Origin: Ktedonobacteraceae bacterium
GTDB taxonomy: Bacteria; Chloroflexota; Ktedonobacteria; Ktedonobacterales; Ktedonobacteraceae
NCBI GenBank assembly: GCA_017354095.1
Contig: JAFMRP010000295.1
Location: 1 to 6,260 of the forward strand
Direction of reading: 5' to 3'
Length of the DNA stretch: 6,260 nt
The first letter of the stretch is position 1. Each line of letters begins with the position of its first letter. This document shows, piece after piece, positions 1-5,015 of the stretch. Made by a program: the position numbers and the translations under genes. The notes under the pieces were generated by a model. It saw nothing but the letters and a program-made list of their open reading frames with translations, was not told the DNA's origin and made no database searches.

Positions 1-335
1 AGCGGCCACATCTCGTACCGGTCTGGTTTCTGTGGAACGGCGAGGATGAGATTCTCATTTTTAGCCAGCCGGAAAATCAGAAGATTCGCAACATGCGCCA
101 GAATAATCGGGTCGTCCTGGCTTTGGAAGCCCTCAAAGGTGGCGACGACGTGGTACTCCTCGACGGGAGAGCGGAGATCATCACCGATCCAGAGGTGAAA
201 GCCACGATGGCAGCCTACGTTGAGAAATATGGCGCGAGATTGCAGGAAATGAACTGGAAGATCGAGGATATGGCACAGAGCTATTCCCAGGCGATACGGA
301 TTACACTGACCCATATAAAAAGCTGGAACGAATAA
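1..335 (+). CDS. PPOX-class F420-dependent oxidoreductase, 5'-truncated
   Basis: The reading frame is open from the left edge (first full codon at base 3) to TAA at 333-335, giving 110 residues; the N-terminus, perhaps 25-30 residues, lies outside the window. The visible part starts with RPHLVPVWFLWNG, continues with the FSQPENQKIRNMRQNNRV segment and then GGDDVVLLDGRAEI, the split-barrel core of pyridoxamine-phosphate-oxidase-like proteins. The lysine/arginine-rich stretch after SQP and the pattern up to the YSQAIRITLTHIKSW tail resemble the Rv3369-like group, many of which use the deazaflavin F420 rather than FMN. Family assignment is from recognised pattern; cofactor and substrate are inferred. 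The ATG at 93 is internal, because conserved family sequence continues upstream of it. Only 3 bases separate it from the AraC gene, so the two are probably co-transcribed. Confidence 0.85.
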   Translation, partial: RPHLVPVWFLWNGEDEILIFSQPENQKIRNMRQNNRVVLALEALKGGDDVVLLDGRAEIITDPEVKATMAAYVEKYGARLQEMNWKIEDMAQSYSQAIRITLTHIKSWNE

Positions 336-338
336 GAG

Positions 339-1265
339 ATGCATACGCACGTTGTTCCTCACTCGGCTTCAACACTTGATTTTGAGCAGTATCTTCCCAC
401 CTCCCCTGTTCTCTCTAGCAGAGAAAGAGGCTGGGAAAGTGTCATGGTGCGCGCCTATCATGAGCCGTCGAATCTGGAGGAGACGCTTTTCCCTGGTGGC
501 CCCGATATTTATCTGGTGCTGGTGACAAGCGGCTCTGTGCAGGGCGCTGAACGAAGAATCGATGGCCCTTGGAAAAACTATCAGGTTCAAGCCGGCGATT
601 GGTTTTTGACGCCAGCAGGCGGAGAGCCCTATGCTCTTCGTTGGAAAAGTCTCTCCTCTGAGCCCCTAAAAACGCTGCATCTACACTTGAGTGCCAATTT
701 GTTCACACGGACGGTGCAAGAAGTTGGCGACCGCGACCCTCTCCAAGTGATGGTGCAAGAGCGCACAGGTCTGCAAGATCCCCTGCTGACCCACCTTGCC
801 CTCTCGTTGCAACAAGAACTACAAGCCTTTGAAGTGAGCGCTGTCAGCAATCTCTATGCAGAGACGGCTGCACAGATGCTCGCTACTCATCTGTTGCGCC
901 ACTATGCGACGACCGAGGTGGGCATTCGTGAGTATGACCGAAAGCTGTCCTCACGCCAAGTGCGGAATTTAACACTATTTGTTGCTGATCATCTCAGCGA
1001 GAATCTTTCCTTAGAGGCACTTGCTCAGCAGGTTGGATTCAGTTCATACCATTTTGCGCGTCTCTTCCGTCAAACAACTGGAGAGAGCCCGCATCAATTT
1101 GTGCTCCGGCAGCGTCTTGCCGCTGCCGAGCGCCTGCTGCAAGAGAGTGCGTTATCGCTTGCTCAGATAGCATCGGAAGTGGGTATTCCCAACCAGAGCT
1201 ACTTCACGCAGGCGTTTAAGCGGTATCGAGGAATGACTCCTCTCGTCTATCGCCAGAGGCATTGA
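339..1265 (+). CDS. AraC/XylS-family transcriptional regulator
   Basis: This is a 308-residue DNA-binding regulator. The N-terminal part (about 35-125) reads as a cupin-like AraC sensing domain, including VLVTSGSVQG, a QAGDWFLTPAGGEPY segment and LKTLHLHLS. Residues about 207-308 form the double helix-turn-helix domain: first HTH near 223-244 (LSLEALAQQVGFSSYHFARLF), then GESPHQFVLRQRL, and second HTH near 272-295 (LSLAQIASEVGIPNQSYF) ending in the usual KRYRGMTPLVYR. Length is normal for the family. The ATG starts 3 bases after the upstream stop and has only a weak AAGAG in front, so translation probably depends on coupling to the oxidoreductase gene. The aldo/keto reductase and dehydrogenase genes follow in the same direction and are its likely targets (inference from position). 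The inducer is unknown. Confidence 0.93.
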   Translation: MHTHVVPHSASTLDFEQYLPTSPVLSSRERGWESVMVRAYHEPSNLEETLFPGGPDIYLVLVTSGSVQGAERRIDGPWKNYQVQAGDWFLTPAGGEPYALRWKSLSSEPLKTLHLHLSANLFTRTVQEVGDRDPLQVMVQERTGLQDPLLTHLALSLQQELQAFEVSAVSNLYAETAAQMLATHLLRHYATTEVGIREYDRKLSSRQVRNLTLFVADHLSENLSLEALAQQVGFSSYHFARLFRQTTGESPHQFVLRQRLAAAERLLQESALSLAQIASEVGIPNQSYFTQAFKRYRGMTPLVYRQRH

Positions 1266-1350
1266 TGTGAGCACATTTTCAATACGATTCGCACGAAAAC
1301 AACACGATGTTCTCTTCCTGTTGCGGTAGTATATAGGTAAAAAGAAATGA

Positions 1351-1356
1351 AGGAGG
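1351..1356 (+). promoter_or_regulatory. Strong Shine-Dalgarno deciding a GTG start
   Basis: AGGAGG lies 6 bases before the GTG at 1363, the optimal distance. The nearest ATG (1378) is 21 bases away, so the GTG is the initiation codon of the aldo/keto reductase. An AT-rich TAGTATATAGG tract at 1327-1337 could hold a -10 element, but no matching -35 is convincing. Confidence 0.85.
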
Positions 1357-1362
1357 ACTTCC

Positions 1363-2406
1363 GTGCAATATACACGGATGGGGAATACAGGTCTGATCGT
1401 TTCCAGATTCGCGCTTGGCTGCATGACATTTGGCTCCGGCGAAGGCGCATTTCGCTCTGTCTACAAAGTGGATCAGGCCGGTGCAAACGAACTGGTCTCA
1501 CGAGCACTTGATGAGGGGATCAATTTTTTTAATACCGCCGATGCGTATGCCGGTGGACAATCGGAAATCATGCTGGGAAAGGCGCTGGAGAAGCGCCGGC
1601 AAGAGGTCGTCATCGCGACTAAGGTGGGAAACCGGATGAGCGAGGCGCTGATTGATCAGGGGCTTTCGCGCCAGCATATCCTCGCATCGGTTCAGGGAAG
1701 CTTACAGCGACTGAACACCGACTATATCGATGTCTATCTGGTTCACCGCCTCGATCCTTATACGCCGCTGGAGGAAACACTTGAAGCCCTTGATACAGTG
1801 GTGCGACGGGGAATGGTACGCTACATAGGTTTCTCCAACTGGCCAGCGTGGCTGGCGGCCAAAGCTGTTGGCTTGCAGCGAGAATATCATTGGGCACCAT
1901 TCCGGGCGACCGAAGCCTACTACTCGCTGGTCGGACGCGACCTTGAACATGAGATCGTTCCATTTGCCAAGGATGCGGGCGTCGGGATCACGATCTGGAG
2001 TCCGCTCGCCGGTGGATTCCTCACCGGGAAATACACGCGTGAGAATCCCGGTGGCGATGGCGGACGACTCACAGGCTTTGACTTACTTCCCGTTGATCGC
2101 GAACAGGGCTACAATCTTATTGAGAACATGCGCGAAATCGGTCGAGCACATAGCGCTTCGCCCGCACAAGTTGCGCTTGCCTGGCTGCTCGCTCGCTCAT
2201 TTGTCACCTCTGTACTGGTAGGTGCGAGTAAGATCAGCCAGCTCCAGGAGAACCTGGGCGCGGCATCCCTGGAGTTGACTGCTGATGAGCTGGCGACGCT
2301 GGATGCGCTGACGGAGCCGAGAGCCATCTATCCCAACTGGTTCAACGCCTCCGTCTACGATGCAAAGGTGCGCGATGTGTTGGCAAGGGGAGAGAACGAA
2401 AGGTGA
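1363..2406 (+). CDS. Aldo/keto reductase
   Basis: This 347-residue cytosolic NAD(P)H-dependent carbonyl reductase has the (beta/alpha)8 barrel of the AKR superfamily. The N-terminus MGNTGLIVSRFALGCMTFG is the usual first strand. Recognisable active-site residues are Tyr62 (in TADAY), Lys87 (VVIATKVG) and His128 (DYIDVYLVHR). The canonical aspartate five residues before the tyrosine is replaced by Asn57 (FFNTADAY, codon AAT at 1531-1533). The cofactor pocket is visible as GFSNW (156-160), WSPLAGGFLTGKY (212-224) and the GASK...QLQENL segment (287-298), which usually contacts the NADPH adenosine phosphate. Start is GTG with AGGAGG 6 bases upstream. The stop codon overlaps the start of the dehydrogenase gene by 4 bases (GTGA), indicating translational coupling. 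Resembles the soluble bacterial AKRs annotated as YajO/Tas-like; the substrate cannot be inferred. Confidence 0.93.
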   Translation: MQYTRMGNTGLIVSRFALGCMTFGSGEGAFRSVYKVDQAGANELVSRALDEGINFFNTADAYAGGQSEIMLGKALEKRRQEVVIATKVGNRMSEALIDQGLSRQHILASVQGSLQRLNTDYIDVYLVHRLDPYTPLEETLEALDTVVRRGMVRYIGFSNWPAWLAAKAVGLQREYHWAPFRATEAYYSLVGRDLEHEIVPFAKDAGVGITIWSPLAGGFLTGKYTRENPGGDGGRLTGFDLLPVDREQGYNLIENMREIGRAHSASPAQVALAWLLARSFVTSVLVGASKISQLQENLGAASLELTADELATLDALTEPRAIYPNWFNASVYDAKVRDVLARGENER

Positions 2407-3116
2407 AAGAGAGAGATCAGGCCAACCGTATGGCACTGGTGACGGGAGCGAATCGGGGCATTGGGCTAGAAGTGGTTCGCCAGCTCACGAAGCGGGGAAT
2501 GCGTGTTATCCTGGGGGCACGTGATCGAGCCAAAGGCGAAAGAGCTGCGCATACGCTCGTCCAGGAGGGATTAGCCGTCTTTCCCTATCAGCTCGATGTC
2601 AGTGATCAAGCCAGTATTGAGCGCCTGTACGCTGATGTCACAGCTGATTTTGGGCAACTTGATATTCTGATCAATAACGCGGCCATTGTGTATGATACCT
2701 GGCAGCAGGGGATGACGGCGGACCTGGATGTCGTGCATACAGCACTAGAAACCAACCTGTTTGGGGCCTGGCGCATGTGTCGGACATTTCTTCCCTTGCT
2801 GCGCCAGAGCTCTGCTGGCCGTATCGTAAATGTCTCCAGTGAAGGAGGATCACTGGCGAGTATGGGTGGGGGCACGCCTGCTTATAGCGTCTCAAAAGCC
2901 TCACTCAACGCGCTCACTCGTATTCTGGCCGCTGAACTGGCAGGAACCGGCATACTGGTCAATGCGGTCTGCCCTGGTTGGGTCGCCACCGATATGGGAG
3001 GAGCGGGAGGGCGCCCGGTTGCACAGGGAGCCGCAGGAATTGTCTGGGCTGCGACATTGCCCGCTAGCGGACCCACCGGCGGCTTCTTCCGCGATGGAAA
3101 GCCCTTACGCTGGTGA
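2403..3116 (+). CDS. Short-chain dehydrogenase/reductase (classical SDR)
   Basis: This 237-residue Rossmann-fold oxidoreductase has the complete classical SDR set: TGANRGIG (14-21) for dinucleotide binding, Asp65 in QLDV, NNAA (91-94), Asn118 in ETNLFGAW, catalytic Ser146 in NVSS, Tyr161 and Lys165 in YSVSK, and PGWVATDM (191-198). Arg40 and Arg42 after the second strand favour NADP(H), an inference from family trends. The pattern resembles the carbonyl-reductase-like SDRs (RGIGLEVVRQL, NNAAI). The C-terminus has PTGGFFRDGKPLRW, as in many bacterial family members. The GTG start lies within the last codons of the aldo/keto reductase, with GGGGAG at 2387-2392 ten bases upstream; an ATG at 2430 is possible but lacks a good ribosome site. 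Co-translation with the aldo/keto reductase suggests a shared substrate pathway; the substrate is unknown. Confidence 0.93.
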   Translation: MKERDQANRMALVTGANRGIGLEVVRQLTKRGMRVILGARDRAKGERAAHTLVQEGLAVFPYQLDVSDQASIERLYADVTADFGQLDILINNAAIVYDTWQQGMTADLDVVHTALETNLFGAWRMCRTFLPLLRQSSAGRIVNVSSEGGSLASMGGGTPAYSVSKASLNALTRILAAELAGTGILVNAVCPGWVATDMGGAGGRPVAQGAAGIVWAATLPASGPTGGFFRDGKPLRW

Positions 3117-3391
3117 GAACACAGGACGTTTCAAGCCTTTTTTCACAGAATATCTCGTTGCCAGATTTGAGAGTGCCAGGAACTCACACCCAGCGGAGCC
3201 GCACAGGGCTGCCAACAACAGAGAGAAGCCGAAAAAATGGAACGATGCCCTGCTGCGGCGAATCCGCCACCAGTGCCAGGTGAGCACGAGGGTAGGAAAT
3301 CCCCCAGTAGATCAAGCGCCCATGTTGCTGACATCACATGCTTCGTCGCTACCAGTTGGCCGTACATGATGAGCCAGACGAGAAGGTGTTT

Positions 3392-4039
3392 TCATGAGCG
3401 TTCCACGCTTCCTTTCTGTCCTGCGATGAAACGTCTGCTGGCAACCATACTTCCCACCAAGGCGGCCTCCTCGATCGAGAGAATCAGGGCGCCTGGATGC
3501 GTCGAGAGCCAGACGGAAGCCACCTGTTCCGACTGAAAAAAGAGCGATTGGTGACAAAAGGTAGCACGGACACAGTCTAGGCGTCTCTCTGGAACGAACA
3601 GGGACACAACGCTCGATGTGGGAGTGAGATCGCGAATCGCCCCTTCCGGCGTGGCGACAAAGGTAATGGCTTGACCGGTGACTGGACAGGTAGAGTGGAT
3701 GGATGCCTGCATATGCAGAGAGGGAGGAAAGAGAACGGTATCAAAGGCACACCAGGTATACAATACCGTTCCGTTCAACTGAAAACGATGGGTGGTGGGC
3801 ACCAGGGTAACACCCCAGCCCAAAATGTTGCCCTCCTGGTCAAACTCCGTTTCTGGCAGACCGGCCAGGCGCTGCTTCAATTCCTGCTGACTGATCTGGA
3901 GCAAGTTTTGGAGTGTGGCAGGCGCTACTGGTTTTCCATGGGCGAGGCTATGAATGATCTGATGGCAGAGATCTTCTTGCGCACAGCGCAACTGCTCCGC
4001 CAGGGAGGAGGCCAACATTTCGAGTGATAAATGCTGCAT
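3392..4039 (-). CDS. merB: Organomercurial (alkylmercury) lyase MerB
   Basis: MerB cleaves the carbon-mercury bond of organomercurials by protonolysis, releasing the hydrocarbon and Hg(II) in the cytoplasm. From the ATG at 4039 the protein has 215 residues, close to the 212 of the plasmid R831b enzyme. The signature LYTWCAFDTVLFP carries Cys97 and Asp100, VRATFCHQSLFF carries Cys162, and SIHSTCPVTG carries the structural Cys118; these match Cys96, Asp99, Cys159 and Cys117 of the reference enzyme (recalled from the family). The N-terminal half, with GKPVAPATLQNLL and ETEFDQEGNILGWGVTL, matches the winged-helix-like region of MerB. AAGGAAGG at 4046-4053, 6 bases upstream, fixes this start over an in-frame GTG at 4072. 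It is the last gene of the mer cassette, 90 bases after the GDCCxC gene. No merA follows; the next gene downstream is the convergent dehydrogenase. Confidence 0.95.
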   Translation of the reverse strand: MQHLSLEMLASSLAEQLRCAQEDLCHQIIHSLAHGKPVAPATLQNLLQISQQELKQRLAGLPETEFDQEGNILGWGVTLVPTTHRFQLNGTVLYTWCAFDTVLFPPSLHMQASIHSTCPVTGQAITFVATPEGAIRDLTPTSSVVSLFVPERRLDCVRATFCHQSLFFQSEQVASVWLSTHPGALILSIEEAALVGSMVASRRFIAGQKGSVERS

Positions 4040-4045
4040 TCGTTT

Positions 4046-4053
4046 CCTTCCTT
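4046..4053 (-). promoter_or_regulatory. merB ribosome binding site
   Basis: On the minus strand this reads AAGGAAGG, 6 bases before the merB ATG. It decides the start at 4039 instead of the GTG at 4072, and the resulting protein lines up residue for residue with the MerB active-site numbering (offset of one at the first catalytic cysteine). Confidence 0.8.
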
Positions 4054-4129
4054 TATCACACTTTCTCGTCACGAGAGCTATTAAGATGCATGGCCGTGAA
4101 AAGGCGCCGTCCAGAGAGCAAGGCCTGCT

Positions 4130-4396
4130 TTAGCGATGGCGAACATCGGGATCGCACCTGTCCTCTGCTTGCTTTGGAGGGCACGGCTTATCAGCATAGG
4201 AACAGAAGATGCAGCAATCCCCTGGTCTGCGGAAGAAGGTAGCCTGACACGCCTCGCAGGTGTAACTCAATTGACAATAGGTGCTGGGCATGAGCATGGG
4301 TTGTTGATGCTGACAAGCCAGGTTGGGGCAGGTCAGCGTTGCCAGCATAGTATGGTCATTCATGTTATGCTCCAGAAGCAGAGATGGAGGTTTCAT
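4130..4396 (-). CDS. Small cysteine-rich GDCCxC-motif protein of the mer cassette
   Basis: This 88-residue protein has ten cysteines. It matches the small family known for a GDCCVxC motif, often written as a (seleno)protein family because some members have selenocysteine; here the motif is GDCCIFCSY (59-67) followed by PCPP (71-74). Further cysteines are C23 and C28 (LTCPNLACQH), C41, and C47/C50 (YTCEACQ), an arrangement like a small zinc- or metal-binding fold. All motif positions are cysteine and no recoded TGA is needed. The ATG at 4396 overlaps the merR stop as ATGA, with AAGGAG at 4406-4411 inside the last merR codons, so it is translationally coupled to merR. An alternative ATG at 4363 (77 residues) has GGAG 6 bases upstream and would fit the usual family length of about 70. 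The molecular function is not established. Placement between merR and merB suggests Hg(II) or organomercurial binding or hand-over (inference). Confidence 0.85.
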   Translation of the reverse strand: MKPPSLLLEHNMNDHTMLATLTCPNLACQHQQPMLMPSTYCQLSYTCEACQATFFRRPGDCCIFCSYADKPCPPKQAEDRCDPDVRHR

Positions 4397-4842
4397 AAAC
4401 CGTTTCTCCTTTTGTGAGGCTCTGTGATCTGTTCAAAGTGTTCTTGCTGATCGAGGGCATCAAGCATCGGGCAGCGACTGGTTGGTCCGTCTCCTATGCA
4501 AAGCGCCGCGACCTGGAGCAGTGCTGTCCGCATGCGTTGCAACGCAACCAGTTTCCGTTCTACCTCGGCGATTTTCGCCTCAGTGTGCCGTTTGACCTCC
4601 TTACAGGAAGTCTGGGCATCCACGCGCAGCGTCAACAGCTCCATAATTTCTTTGAGCGAGAAGCCAAGCTGCTGCGCTCGCTTGATAAAATGAATACGCT
4701 TGACCACCTCTTCTGAATATTGGCGGTAACCCGAAGCTCTACGCGGTGGCTTTTCAAGCAAACCTTCACGCTCGTAGAACCGGATGGTTTCCACCCTTAC
4801 TCCTGCCTGACGTGCCAGTTGTCCAATGGAAAGCGTCTCCAT
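4393..4842 (-). CDS. merR: Mercury-responsive transcriptional regulator MerR
   Basis: This 149-residue MerR-family activator/repressor has the N-terminal winged HTH (METLSIGQLARQAGV, ETIRFYEREGLL, SGYRQYSEE), a long dimerisation helix (about 78-113) and a C-terminal metal loop. Cys80, Cys115 and Cys124 are spaced 35 and 9 residues apart, exactly as Cys82, Cys117 and Cys126 of Tn501 MerR, the three ligands that bind one Hg(II) across the dimer. A single cysteine at position 115, rather than a Cys-Cys pair, argues against a ZntR-type zinc sensor. Start: ATG 4842 with AAGGAG at 4850-4855, 7 bases upstream; the longer in-frame extension to 4944 crosses the promoter and is not real. As in Gram-positive mer operons, merR is the first gene and lies downstream of its own operator, so it is probably autoregulated. 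Confidence 0.94.
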   Translation of the reverse strand: METLSIGQLARQAGVRVETIRFYEREGLLEKPPRRASGYRQYSEEVVKRIHFIKRAQQLGFSLKEIMELLTLRVDAQTSCKEVKRHTEAKIAEVERKLVALQRMRTALLQVAALCIGDGPTSRCPMLDALDQQEHFEQITEPHKRRNGL

Positions 4843-4863
4843 CTTTGTTCTCCTTTGGGGAAA

Positions 4864-4895
4864 AGTATACACGCTGTAGTAGGGTACAGAGTCAA
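4864..4895 (-). promoter_or_regulatory. MerR-type promoter and operator of the mer cassette
   Basis: Reading the minus strand, -35 TTGACT (4890-4895) and -10 TATACT (4864-4869) are separated by 20 bases, the over-long spacing typical of MerR-family promoters that are realigned by the activated regulator. Directly against the -35 is the dyad CTGTAC-CCTA-CTACAG (4874-4889), six-base arms with one mismatch and a four-base centre. The Tn501/Tn21 mer promoter, as I recall it, has the same layout (TTGACT followed at once by CCGTAC-N4-GTACGG) with a 19-base spacer. Expected transcription start is near 4856-4858, leaving a leader of only about 15 bases that consists mostly of the merR ribosome site. 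Confidence 0.85.
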
Positions 4896-4919
4896 GGCTG
4901 TCATGGTTGGCGACACCAC

Positions 4920-4938
4920 CCAGCACGACCATTGCTGG
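4920..4938. other. Perfect 6-bp hairpin upstream of the mer promoter
   Basis: CCAGCA and TGCTGG arms enclose a 7-base loop. There is no T-run after it on either strand, so it is not a standard intrinsic terminator. It lies between the transporter stop codon and the mer promoter and could mark the 3' end of the transporter transcript; this is weak inference. Confidence 0.3.
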
Positions 4939-4945
4939 TAGCACT

Positions 4946-4971
4946 GGCCAATCCGAGGCGATCGGTAGGCC
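4946..4971. other. Imperfect GC-rich hairpin downstream of the transporter gene
   Basis: Outer GGCC/GGCC and inner CCGA/TCGG arms (4 bp each) are joined by a small internal loop around a 5-base loop. It is 45 bases past the transporter stop codon on the minus strand. No T-tract follows, so terminator function is uncertain; it may protect the 3' end or help insulate the mer promoter. Confidence 0.25.
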
Positions 4972-5015
4972 TAAGCCTGAGTGTTCTCATTAAAGTGATA
5001 AAGGGATGAGATAGT

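Noticed and set aside
93..335. Short 80-residue gene starting at ATG 93
   Set aside because: Conserved PPOX sequence (RPHLVPVWFLWNG, FSQPENQK) continues upstream in the same frame to the window edge, so this is an internal methionine.
1288..1297. TTCG-CA-CGAA inverted repeat upstream of the aldo/keto reductase as an AraC operator
   Set aside because: Only 4-base arms; AraC-family sites are usually direct repeats and no second copy is convincing.
2830..3369. Long plus-strand frame overlapping the dehydrogenase and the convergent gap
   Set aside because: It is out of frame with a complete SDR gene, has no ribosome site or family pattern, and its composition looks like a shadow frame.
3671..4027. 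Plus-strand frame opposite merB
   Set aside because: Antisense shadow of a well-supported merB; no recognisable domain.
4040..4072. GTG at 4072 as merB start, adding 11 residues
   Set aside because: The ATG at 4039 has AAGGAAGG at 6 bases and yields the standard MerB length and residue numbering; the added residues are not family-like.
4393..4842. MerR as a zinc, copper or redox sensor (ZntR, CueR, SoxR type)
   Set aside because: The three cysteines at 80, 115 and 124 and the adjoining merB fit the mercury sensor; the Cys-Cys pair of ZntR and the iron-sulfur cysteine cluster of SoxR are absent.
4843..4944. In-frame N-terminal extension of MerR by 34 residues
   Set aside because: It would translate through the -10, spacer and -35 of the mer promoter; the ATG at 4842 has a well-placed AAGGAG and gives the normal MerR N-terminus.
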